NCBI RefSeq assembly: GCF_018336475.1
Contig: NZ_CP048741.1
Location: 489,503-494,579, forward strand
From: Romboutsia sp. 13368
GTDB taxonomy: Bacteria > Bacillota > Clostridia > Peptostreptococcales > Peptostreptococcaceae
Reading direction: 5' to 3'
DNA: 5,077 bases
In this document: piece after piece, positions 1 to 5,077 of the stretch
How positions within the stretch are numbered: position 1 is the first letter of the stretch
Layout of the letters: every line of letters begins with the position of its first letter
Position numbers and translations under genes: made by a program
Notes under the pieces: model-generated
The model's input: only the letters and a program-made list of their open reading frames with translations
The model's database searches: none
What the model was told of the DNA's origin: nothing

Positions 1-10
1 TATAGTTTTC

Positions 11-42
11 AAAAAAAGCATAGTTTATACTATGCTTTTTTT
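11..42. terminator. Rho-independent terminator of an upstream gene, possibly bidirectional
   Basis: A perfect 14-bp stem pairs 11-24 (seven A, then GCATAGT) with 29-42 (ACTATGC, then seven T) around a four-base TTAT loop. The T-run follows the GC-containing part on the plus strand and the A-run mirrors it, so it could stop transcription in both directions. No gene for it lies inside the window; it probably ends one that stops just left of position 1. Confidence 0.85.
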
Positions 43-120
43 ATAATAAAAGAACATTAAAATTAAATAGTAATTTCTTAAAAAAGCAAGATAAATACAT
101 ACTAAGCATATTACTTAATA

Positions 121-137
121 TTTGTCAAGTTGACAAA
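121..137. promoter_or_regulatory. 17-bp palindrome over the -35 box, possible operator
   Basis: Arms TTTGTCAA (121-128) and TTGACAAA (130-137) are exact reverse complements around a single G at 129. The right arm contains the -35 box TTGACA (130-135) of the promoter before the 3D-domain gene. A protein bound here would block RNA polymerase, so an operator is plausible. The left arm gives a TTGACA on the minus strand, with TAGTAT 18 bases further on (minus-strand 104-99), so a weak divergent promoter is also conceivable. The regulator cannot be named from the sequence. Confidence 0.45.
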
Positions 138-158
138 AAGTATCAAATTGGTTACAAT
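130..158 (+). promoter_or_regulatory. Sigma-A-type promoter of the 3D-domain gene
   Basis: A consensus -35 box TTGACA (130-135) is followed, after an optimal 17-bp spacer, by the -10 box TACAAT (153-158). Transcription should begin near 165, giving an mRNA leader of about 54 bases that ends in the ribosome site GGAAGGAG (205-212). I see no riboswitch-like structure in that short leader. Confidence 0.75.
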
Positions 159-218
159 TCATAATATAACTTTAAAAATAGCATTTAACATAGAGAAAAA
201 CGATGGAAGGAGAATATT

Positions 219-1064
219 ATGAATATAAAAAATAGTAAGATATTAAAAGTCTCGGCCATGGCCGCCGTGTTATCTATAGGATTATTATCAGGAGGGTATA
301 CTTTAGTTAATAAAGATATAACATTAGTAGTCAGAGGACAAGAATCGGAAATATCAACTTTAAAATCTAATGTCAAAGATATATTGAAGGAACAGAATGT
401 TAAATATGATGATAATGATATAATAAGTGTACCATTAGATCAAAAAGTTTCAAATGGAGATAAAATAGAAGTTATAGATGTTACAGAGTCAACTTTAAAA
501 GAAAATAAGGAAGTACCATTTGAAGTTAATATTGTAGAAGATAGTGAGTTATTGAAAGGTAAAACTGAAGTAGATACTGAAGGTAAATCTGGTAAAAATG
601 AATTAATATATAAGGTTACTTACCATAATGGAAAACAAGTAGATAAGCAATTTGTGAAAGAAGTAGTTGCTACGGAGCCTGTAGATAAAGTTATAAAAAA
701 AGGAACTAAAGTAGAGGTTCAGGTTGCTTCATCTAGAGGAGAAAATATAAGAAATACTACTACAGTAAACAAAACTCAATCTGTTTCAAGTTCAAATAGA
801 AAGCATATGTCAGTTGTAGCAACAGCGTATACAGGTCATGGGATAACATCAACAGGTACAAAACCTAAATGGGGAACTATAGCAGTAGATCCAAGTGTCA
901 TACCATATGGTACAAAAGTATATATACCTCAGTTTGGAAAAACATTTATAGCAGAGGATTGCGGTGGAGCTATAAAAGGTAACAAGATAGATATATATAT
1001 GAATGATGAATCTACTGTTAAGAACTGGGGAAGAAAAACAATAGATATTTATATAGTAAAATAA
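219..1064 (+). CDS. G5 and 3D domain cell-wall protein (YabE/RpfB-like)
   Basis: This 281-residue surface protein probably acts on peptidoglycan outside the cell. Residues 1-30 are a short basic start plus a hydrophobic segment (about 11-30), a signal or anchor sequence with no lipobox cysteine. Residues 33-90 resemble DUF348, the ubiquitin-like domain of YabE and RpfB. Residues 91-168 match a G5 domain, often linked to cell-wall or glycan binding. A Ser/Thr/Asn-rich linker (170-196) leads to a C-terminal 3D domain (197-281) with the double-psi barrel fold seen in MltA-type lytic transglycosylases. The three aspartates that name this domain are visible: D224 in AVDP, D247 in AEDCGG and D258 in NKIDIY. 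The ATG is supported by GGAAGGAG six bases upstream. Catalysis is inferred from the family. A GC-rich codon cluster in the signal region (253-267) is unlike the rest of the gene. No clear terminator follows it. Confidence 0.88.
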   Translation: MNIKNSKILKVSAMAAVLSIGLLSGGYTLVNKDITLVVRGQESEISTLKSNVKDILKEQNVKYDDNDIISVPLDQKVSNGDKIEVIDVTESTLKENKEVPFEVNIVEDSELLKGKTEVDTEGKSGKNELIYKVTYHNGKQVDKQFVKEVVATEPVDKVIKKGTKVEVQVASSRGENIRNTTTVNKTQSVSSSNRKHMSVVATAYTGHGITSTGTKPKWGTIAVDPSVIPYGTKVYIPQFGKTFIAEDCGGAIKGNKIDIYMNDESTVKNWGRKTIDIYIVK

Positions 1065-1112
1065 AAAAGGACTTTCTTTAAATAGAAATGACAATTTTTA
1101 TTTTACAAAATA

Positions 1113-1141
1113 TTGAAAAAGATAGATATATATGTTATCCT
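1113..1141 (+). promoter_or_regulatory. Probable promoter of the tRNA-Sec gene
   Basis: TTGAAA (1113-1118) and TATCCT (1136-1141) are separated by 17 bp, a good sigma-A spacing. Transcription would start near 1148, leaving about 16 bases of 5' leader before the tRNA begins at 1164. ATAGA (1145-1149) and TCTAT (1159-1163) in that leader could pair right up to the RNase P cleavage site. Read-through from the 3D gene is also possible, because only weak AT-rich hairpins lie at 1065-1112. Confidence 0.55.
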
Positions 1142-1163
1142 GTGATAGAGAATATATGTCTAT

Positions 1164-1260
1164 GGGGATGGATGGGTGCTGGTGTGCTCTCTAGTCTTCA
1201 AAACTAGTATGAGGAGTTAATAGCTTCTTGGGTGGGTTCGACTCCCACGCATTCCCGCCA
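1164..1260 (+). tRNA. selC: tRNA-Sec (anticodon TCA)
   Basis: This gene encodes the selenocysteine tRNA that reads in-frame UGA codons together with SelB and a SECIS element. At 97 nt with encoded CCA it is longer than ordinary tRNAs. Acceptor strand 1164-1171 faces 1249-1256, followed by discriminator G1257 and CCA. The D stem has six pairs (1174-1179 with 1184-1189) around a TGGT tetraloop, a tRNA-Sec hallmark. The anticodon stem is CTAGT/ACTAG (1191-1195, 1203-1207) with loop CTTCAAA and anticodon TCA at 1198-1200. A long variable arm pairs 1211-1216 with 1224-1229. The T stem is GTGGG/CCCAC (1232-1236, 1244-1248) with loop TTCGACT. Oddly, the eighth acceptor position is G1171 opposite G1249, so only seven canonical or wobble pairs form. 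The gene implies that the organism makes selenoproteins; selA, selB and selD are not in this window. Confidence 0.96.
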
Positions 1261-1263
1261 GTG

Positions 1264-1290
1264 AAAAGAACTCAGCTGAGTTCTTTTTTT
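1264..1290 (+). terminator. Terminator of selC
   Basis: A perfect 24-bp palindrome (1264-1287) is built from AAAAGAACTCAG and its exact complement CTGAGTTCTTTT, and its T-run extends to 1290. It starts three bases after the tRNA CCA end. The dyad has no unpaired spacer, so in RNA a few central bases would open as the loop. It should isolate tcdA from the selC transcript. Confidence 0.85.
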
Positions 1291-1338
1291 ATATAAAAAA
1301 CTTTATAAATTATAACTATATAGCTATAAAATAGTTGT

Positions 1339-1395
1339 ATATAGTAAACTATAAATTTAGACAAATATAGTAAACTATAAATTTAGACAAATATA
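1339..1395 (+). repeat. 26-bp tandem direct repeat before tcdA, about 2.2 copies
   Basis: Two identical adjacent 26-base units occupy 1340-1365 and 1366-1391, and the first bases of a third (TATA, 1392-1395) follow. Each unit begins with an inverted repeat, TATAGT-AA-ACTATA, and ends in TTTAGACAAA. Related ACTATA/TATAGC elements lie just upstream (1315-1336), including the palindrome TATAGCTATA (1319-1328). The array ends six bases before the tcdA ribosome site. No promoter with a good -35/-10 pair is obvious in it; the best weak candidate is TTTATA (1302-1307) with TATAAA (1325-1330), 17 bp apart. It could be an operator array or a replication-slippage duplication. Confidence 0.9.
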
Positions 1396-1413
1396 ATTTT
1401 AGGAGAGATAGTT

Positions 1414-2124
1414 ATGGAAAAGAACTTCACAACAAGAACTAGCCTTATAATAGGTGATGAAGGTGTAGATAAACTTAAAAATTCTAGTGTAATAGTATTT
1501 GGAGTTGGAGGAGTAGGTAGTTTTGCAGCAGAAGCTATAGCTAGAGCTGGAGTTGGAAACTTAACTATAGTTGACTTTGATGATGTTGATATAACAAATA
1601 TAAATAGACAATTACCAGCATTACATTCAACTGTTGGAAAATATAAAGTTGAGGTTATGAAAGAAAGAATATTAGATATTAACCCAAATATAAATATAAA
1701 AGCTATAAAAGAAGTATATAATAAAGATACAAGTGATAGTATTTTAAATGAAAAATATGATTATGTAGTAGATGCTATAGATATGGTTACATCAAAAATA
1801 CACTTAATAGAAACTTGTAAAAATAAAGGTATGGATATAATTAGTTCTATGGGTATGGGGAATAAGTTAGACCCAACTAAAATAGAGGTTACAGATATAC
1901 ATAAAACAACAATATGTCCACTTGCTAGAGTAATGAGAAAAGAATTAAAGGACAGAAAAATAAAAAAATTAAAGGTAGTTTATTCTACAGAACAACCTGC
2001 GGAATTAAAAAAGAAAGTATTAAATGGTAAAAAAGTAACTCCAGGAAGTATATCATTTGTACCTTCTGTAGGAGGACTTATAATAGCATCAGTTGTTATA
2101 AATGATTTACTAAATAAGAAGTAG
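1414..2124 (+). CDS. tcdA: tRNA threonylcarbamoyladenosine dehydratase (E1-like/ThiF fold)
   Basis: TcdA (CsdL in E. coli) uses ATP to dehydrate and cyclise the t6A37 side chain of ANN-decoding tRNAs into cyclic t6A, in the cytoplasm. The protein has 236 residues, somewhat shorter than E. coli TcdA. It carries the Rossmann-like ATP-binding motif GVGGVG (30-35), the RAGVGNLTIVDFDDVDITNINRQ-type block of the family (about 44-66) with its Asp and Arg residues, and VDAIDMVTSK (119-128), which in E1-like enzymes lies near the adenylate site. The SSMGMGNKLDPT block (144-155) and the CPLARVMRKELK helix (168-179) are typical of TcdA rather than ThiF or MoeB, and no paired zinc-binding CxxC motifs are seen. 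The ATG follows AGGAGAG (1401-1407) by six bases. It lies alone between a 26-bp tandem repeat and a terminator shared with the convergent gene. Its stop lies inside that terminator stem. Confidence 0.92.
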   Translation: MEKNFTTRTSLIIGDEGVDKLKNSSVIVFGVGGVGSFAAEAIARAGVGNLTIVDFDDVDITNINRQLPALHSTVGKYKVEVMKERILDINPNINIKAIKEVYNKDTSDSILNEKYDYVVDAIDMVTSKIHLIETCKNKGMDIISSMGMGNKLDPTKIEVTDIHKTTICPLARVMRKELKDRKIKKLKVVYSTEQPAELKKKVLNGKKVTPGSISFVPSVGGLIIASVVINDLLNKK

Positions 2125-2144
2125 AGTACTCTACTTCTTATTTA
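2111..2144. terminator. Shared bidirectional terminator of tcdA and the convergent MBL gene
   Basis: A perfect 34-bp inverted repeat with 17-bp arms is centred between 2127 and 2128. It includes the last codons and stop of tcdA (TAG, 2122-2124) and those of the minus-strand gene (TAG, 2133-2131). The arms start TAAATAAGAAG on both strands, so each transcript ends its hairpin in TTCTTATTTA, a T-rich rather than pure T tract. Only six bases separate the two reading frames. Confidence 0.75.
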
Positions 2145-2976
2145 AATTATAATTTTGAGTAGTATAAATTGTTTCTCCATCACTATAAAATACTATATCA
2201 CCTAAAAGGTCAGTTCTATATGTTAAAATATTATTTTCTTCTAGCGTGTCTAATGTACTTTTATGAGGATGTCCATAATTATTTTTATAGCCACAAGATA
2301 TAACTGCTATATCAGGACGTACTTCTTCTATAAATTCGGGTGTAGTAGATGAGCTACTTCCATGATGTCCTACTTTTAGGAAATCAACATCACTAAGTTC
2401 ATATGTATTTATAAGATTTAATTCATTAGAAGCTTCGGCATCTCCTGTAAATAAAAAAGATTTGTTTTTGTAATCTATTTTACATACTATAGAATTAAGA
2501 TTATTATCATCTCCTATATAAGAAGGTGAAAGTATATTTAAATTTATATCATCTTCTATCTTTATGAAATCACCTTTACTTAGATAGTTTAAATTTAAAT
2601 TTTTACTAAGACATGAATTGATTAAGTTTTGATAAGATATTGTATCTGATTTATAGTTAGGTGCATATACATTAGATACTTTAAAATTTTCTACTATATT
2701 ATCTAATCCTCCTATATGGTCTGAGTCAAAGTGGGTAGCAATTAAATAATCGATATTTTTTACCTTTTGTTTTTTTAAATAACTAGAAACTATATGATAA
2801 CTATTTTCATCTCCACCATCTATTAATATATTTTTATTATTAGGAGTTTGTATTAAGATACTATCTCCTTGACCTACATCTATAGTATGAATAGATAGGT
2901 GGTTAATTTTGCTATTTGGCAGTAAAAATGATATTATAATAATTATTGTAATATAAGTTAAAAATAACTTTTTCAA
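2131..2976 (-). CDS. Secreted/anchored ComEC-like metallo-beta-lactamase-fold protein
   Basis: This protein resembles the metallo-hydrolase domain at the C-terminus of the DNA-uptake channel ComEC/Rec2, but stands alone. The best start is TTG at 2976-2974, six bases after the strong ribosome site GGAGGT (minus-strand 2988-2983), giving 281 residues. ATGs at 2994 and 3084 extend the frame but lack such a site. From the TTG, residues 2-20 (KK, then an Ile/Leu-rich stretch) form a signal peptide or membrane anchor. Conserved parts follow: IDVGQGD (32-38), the metal-binding HFDSDH (82-87), TGDAE (177-181) with the bridging Asp, GHHGSS (203-208) and GHPH (235-238). All the expected metal ligands seem present, so it should be an active hydrolase outside the membrane, perhaps a nuclease or phosphodiesterase. 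The substrate is unknown. No channel domain or competence gene is adjacent, so a role in DNA uptake is not supported. Confidence 0.87.
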   Translation of the reverse strand: MKKLFLTYITIIIIISFLLPNSKINHLSIHTIDVGQGDSILIQTPNNKNILIDGGDENSYHIVSSYLKKQKVKNIDYLIATHFDSDHIGGLDNIVENFKVSNVYAPNYKSDTISYQNLINSCLSKNLNLNYLSKGDFIKIEDDINLNILSPSYIGDDNNLNSIVCKIDYKNKSFLFTGDAEASNELNLINTYELSDVDFLKVGHHGSSSSTTPEFIEEVRPDIAVISCGYKNNYGHPHKSTLDTLEENNILTYRTDLLGDIVFYSDGETIYTTQNYNLNKK

Positions 2977-2982
2977 TAAATT

Positions 2983-2988
2983 ACCTCC
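2983..2988 (-). promoter_or_regulatory. Ribosome binding site that fixes the TTG start
   Basis: GGAGGT on the minus strand lies six bases before TTG at 2976, at ideal spacing. The in-frame ATG at 2994-2992 sits just upstream of this site and would be hindered by it, so initiation at TTG is favoured. Confidence 0.75.
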
Positions 2989-3024
2989 ATTCATTATATG
3001 TTTATATGTAAATAATATGGGTAA

Positions 3025-3037
3025 CACTAAATTAGTG
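3025..3037. promoter_or_regulatory. Small dyad in the divergent intergenic region, possible operator
   Basis: CACTAA (3025-3030) and TTAGTG (3032-3037) are exact reverse complements around one A. The dyad lies about 50 bases upstream of the TTG start of the minus-strand gene. A weak minus-strand -10 candidate TATTAT lies a few bases downstream of it (3017-3012), which would place the dyad in the promoter spacer. Its function is inferred from position only. Confidence 0.3.
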
Positions 3038-3045
3038 ACACGAAC

Positions 3046-3078
3046 TATCTTATATTTTAAACAATAAAATATAAGATA
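3046..3078. repeat. Perfect AT-rich inverted repeat between divergent genes
   Basis: Arms of 14 bp (TATCTTATATTTTA at 3046-3059 and its exact complement at 3065-3078) flank the five-base spacer AACAA. It has no GC-rich core and no T-run after either arm, so it does not look like a normal terminator. It lies midway between the divergent MBL and DUF2156 genes (196 bp apart), where both promoters must be. No convincing -35/-10 pair could be assigned for either gene. It could be a regulator-binding site or a hairpin in the 5' leader of one transcript. Confidence 0.6.
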
Positions 3079-3172
3079 ATTCAATTGAGGATAAGAATAA
3101 AAGATTAAATATTAAAGAATTATTTTTATAGATTAAATTAATAATATTGAATTAAAAATATTAGGAGGATAT

Positions 3173-4078
3173 ATGAAATTTAAAGACATAACCATAGATT
3201 CGATAAAAGAGCTTCAACCATATTTTGAATTAGTTGAATATGAAGCTTGTGAATATTGTTTTACAACTTTATATATGTGGCAACATGTTTATAAGACAGG
3301 ATATTTTATAGGAGATGATTTTGCTGTTATAATGGCAGAATATGAAGGTAATAGCTTTTCTATATTACCATTAGCAAAGAAAGATAAATTACCAGAAGTT
3401 ATAGACTATGTTATAAAACATTTTGAAGAAAATGATAAAAAGATATGTTTTAGAGGGGTAACTAAAGACGTTATTGATGTATTACAAAAAAATTATCCAG
3501 ATAAATTTGAGTACATAGAGGAAAGAGATTTATTTGACTATGTATATGAGGGAGAGAGCTTAAGAACACTAGCTGGAAGAAAAAATCAAAAGAAAAGAAA
3601 TCATATAAATGCATTTTTAAAAGATTATGAAGGTAGATACACATATAAACTTCTTGATGAAGAGGATTTCTCTGATTGTTTAGAACTATTAAAAGAATGG
3701 ACAAGTAATAAAGAAGAAAACGATGAGTTTGATGAAGGCATGGATGATGAATCTGTAGGTATAAAAAAAATATTTAAAAATTATAAATACTTAAAGAATT
3801 TGTTAAAGATAGCAGGTATTTATGTAGATGGAAAGTTAGAAGCATTTACTATGGGAGAACTTATAAATCCTAATATGGCATTAATTCATATAGAAAAAGC
3901 AAATCCAAATATAAGAGGATTATACCCTTATATAAATCAGCAATTTATATTAAATGAATTTGAAAATGTAGAGTTTGTAAATAGAGAAGAAGATTTAGGA
4001 ATACCTGGTCTTAGAAAAGCAAAACTTTCATATCATCCAGTTAAATTTGTAGAAAAGTATACTGTTATGGAGAAATAA
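3173..4078 (+). CDS. DUF2156 protein (stand-alone MprF C-terminal-like GNAT-fold transferase)
   Basis: This 301-residue protein resembles DUF2156 (LPG_synthase_C), the tandem GNAT-fold domain that in MprF moves an amino acid from aminoacyl-tRNA to phosphatidylglycerol. Here it has no membrane segment, so it is probably cytosolic and its acceptor is unknown. Recognisable family blocks are LRTLAGRKNQKKRNHINAFLK (130-150), a basic segment that in relatives lies near the tRNA or ligand site, HIEKANPNIRGLYPYINQQF (239-258), and NREEDLGIPGLRKAKLSYHPVKFVEKY (270-296). A very acidic loop (about 181-193) lies between the two halves. The ATG follows AGGAGG (3163-3168) by four bases. The stop is one base before the next gene, whose ribosome site lies inside this gene's last codons, so the two are almost certainly co-expressed. 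Family membership is fairly sure; aminoacyl transfer is only an inference. Confidence 0.85.
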   Translation: MKFKDITIDSIKELQPYFELVEYEACEYCFTTLYMWQHVYKTGYFIGDDFAVIMAEYEGNSFSILPLAKKDKLPEVIDYVIKHFEENDKKICFRGVTKDVIDVLQKNYPDKFEYIEERDLFDYVYEGESLRTLAGRKNQKKRNHINAFLKDYEGRYTYKLLDEEDFSDCLELLKEWTSNKEENDEFDEGMDDESVGIKKIFKNYKYLKNLLKIAGIYVDGKLEAFTMGELINPNMALIHIEKANPNIRGLYPYINQQFILNEFENVEFVNREEDLGIPGLRKAKLSYHPVKFVEKYTVMEK

Positions 4079-4079
4079 T

Positions 4080-5077
4080 ATGAATATTAGATATGCTAAA
4101 GAAGAAGAAATAGAGAATATTAAAGATATATGGAATTATTGTTTTAATGATGAGGATAGTTTTGTTGATTATTATTTTAATAATAGATATAATAATCAGA
4201 ATACTATTGTAGCATGTGAAGATAAAGATATCGTATCATCCCTTCAATTAAATCAATACAAAATAAAGCTAGATAATAAAATATATGATACATCTTATGT
4301 TGTAGGTGTATCTACTTTTCCTGAAGTAAGAGGAAGAGGATATATGAAAAAAATTATGGATTACTCTCTTAATGAACTTTATAAAAAAGGACAATTAATA
4401 TCAATACTTATGCCTATAGATTATAGATTATATAGAAAATATGGATATGAACATTGCTATGATCAATTAGAATACTATATTAATATAGATGATTTAAAGA
4501 ATTTTAATTTAGCAGGAAGATTATATAAAGCAACTGAAGAAAATATAGATGATTTGATTAATATAAATAATACTTTTTTAGAAGATGTAAATGGAAATAC
4601 AGTTAGAGATAAAGAATATTATATAAATTTATTTAAAGAAGTTAATAGTGAGGGCGGCCACATCTATGTATATAAAGATGGTACATATAAGGGGTATATA
4701 ATATACTTCTTAAATAATGAAAATATTTTTGTAAGAGAACTATTTTATAAAGATTTAGATTCACTAAAATCTATTTTAAAGTTTATATATAATCACAATA
4801 CTCAATGTAAAAAAGTAACGATATCAGCACCTGTAAATGACAAAATAAAATTTGTATTAGAAAATCCTAAAGATACAGAAATTAAGATAAAGCCTTTTAT
4901 GATGGGAAGAGTTATTAATGTAGAAGAATATATTAATGGACTTGAAGTTGATGAATATATAGATATAGATGCAAATATCTTTATAGAAGATACATTTATA
5001 AAAGAAAATAATGGAGTTTTTAATATAAAAATAAAAAATAAAAAAGTAAAAGCTAAAAAAGTAAATGATGATTATAG
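4080..5077 (+). CDS. Eis-like GNAT acetyltransferase, 3' end beyond the window
   Basis: The reading frame stays open to the window end, giving 332 residues; the Eis family is usually near 400, so the last part is missing because the window stops. The N-terminal GNAT domain has the acetyl-CoA pyrophosphate loop in VVGVSTFPEVRGRGYMKK (74-91; RGRGY at 84-88) and the Eis-typical ISILMPIDYRLYRKYGYE (107-124). A second GNAT-like region spans about 145-265. MMGRV (274-278), typical of the family, leads into an SCP2-like C-terminal domain whose beginning is visible. Eis proteins acetylate amines, including aminoglycosides and lysines in some relatives; the substrate here is unknown. The ATG follows GGAG (4069-4072) by seven bases, inside the end of the DUF2156 gene, so translation is probably coupled. 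A GC-rich patch (4652-4660) stands out in an otherwise AT-rich gene. Confidence 0.85.
   Translation, partial: MNIRYAKEEEIENIKDIWNYCFNDEDSFVDYYFNNRYNNQNTIVACEDKDIVSSLQLNQYKIKLDNKIYDTSYVVGVSTFPEVRGRGYMKKIMDYSLNELYKKGQLISILMPIDYRLYRKYGYEHCYDQLEYYINIDDLKNFNLAGRLYKATEENIDDLININNTFLEDVNGNTVRDKEYYINLFKEVNSEGGHIYVYKDGTYKGYIIYFLNNENIFVRELFYKDLDSLKSILKFIYNHNTQCKKVTISAPVNDKIKFVLENPKDTEIKIKPFMMGRVINVEEYINGLEVDEYIDIDANIFIEDTFIKENNGVFNIKIKNKKVKAKKVNDDY

Noticed and set aside
185..376. 63-codon minus-strand open frame
   Set aside because: It lies over the promoter leader and start of the 3D gene on the opposite strand, has no ribosome site, and has low-complexity Phe/Ile content typical of an antisense shadow.
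849..1094. 81-codon minus-strand open frame
   Set aside because: It is antisense to the conserved 3D domain and rich in Tyr, Phe and Cys, as expected from the reverse of AT-rich coding DNA.
1065..1112. Terminator after the 3D gene
   Set aside because: Only a 5-bp AT-rich stem (1073-1077 with 1084-1088) and T-rich stretches are present, too weak to call.
1339..1395. CRISPR array
   Set aside because: The copies are directly adjacent with no unique spacers between them, and there are only about two.
1392..1397. Perfect TATAAT as the tcdA -10 box
   Set aside because: Transcription would start at about 1404, within the ribosome site AGGAGAG (1401-1407), and there is no matching -35 box.
1164..2124. 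Functional link between selC and tcdA, such as modification of tRNA-Sec by TcdA
   Set aside because: t6A and its cyclic form occur at A37 of tRNAs reading ANN codons, which have U at position 36. The tRNA-Sec anticodon UCA has A36. A terminator also separates the two genes.
2977..3084. N-terminal extension of the MBL gene to ATG at 3084 or 2994
   Set aside because: The upstream part has no good ribosome site, runs through the inverted repeat at 3046-3078, and puts about 37 residues before an obvious signal sequence. TTG at 2976 has GGAGGT at ideal spacing.
3471..3704. 77-codon minus-strand open frame
   Set aside because: It is antisense to conserved DUF2156 sequence, with no recognisable domain or start signal.
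4652..4660. Cloning-site or vector remnant at the GC-rich patch
   Set aside because: The reading frame and protein similarity continue unbroken across it, and the sequence is not a complete NotI site.

Overview
The window is very AT-rich and uses Firmicute-type signals: strong GGAGG-type ribosome sites, TTGACA/TATAAT-like promoters, hairpin plus T-run terminators, AT-ending codons and TAA/TAG stops. With a tRNA-Sec gene and these protein families it points to an anaerobic clostridium, probably of the Peptostreptococcaceae (Clostridioides/Paraclostridium type). That placement is inferred from gene content and composition; no search was run.

Layout from left to right. A terminator hairpin (11-42) closes a gene outside the window. 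A well-formed sigma-A promoter, with a 17-bp palindrome over its -35 box, drives a cell-surface protein with DUF348, G5 and 3D domains, a probable peptidoglycan-acting enzyme of the YabE/RpfB type (219-1064). A selenocysteine tRNA gene (selC, 1164-1260) follows with its own promoter and a perfect hairpin terminator. Next come a 26-bp tandem repeat and the E1-like enzyme TcdA, which makes cyclic t6A in tRNA (1414-2124). A secreted or anchored ComEC-like metallo-beta-lactamase-fold protein lies convergently on the minus strand; a TTG start at 2976 fits better than the longer open frame. Its end and that of tcdA share one perfect 34-bp palindrome that holds both stop codons. Across a divergent intergenic region with two dyads lies a two-gene plus-strand unit: a stand-alone DUF2156 (MprF C-terminal-like) protein (3173-4078) and, one base later, an Eis-like GNAT acetyltransferase cut off by the window end (4080-5077).

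How the genes relate. Most look like independent housekeeping or accessory units. selC shows that the organism makes selenoproteins, but the other Sec genes (selA, selB, selD) are not here. tcdA acts on ANN-decoding tRNAs, so its position beside selC is probably not functional. The only clear operon is the DUF2156/Eis-like pair, in which two GNAT-fold transferases appear translationally coupled. I see no phage, insertion sequence, CRISPR array or defence system, and no convincing wholly new system. The most unusual features are small: the stop-overlapping shared terminator, the tandem repeat before tcdA, the palindromic -35 region and the non-canonical acceptor pair in the tRNA-Sec.
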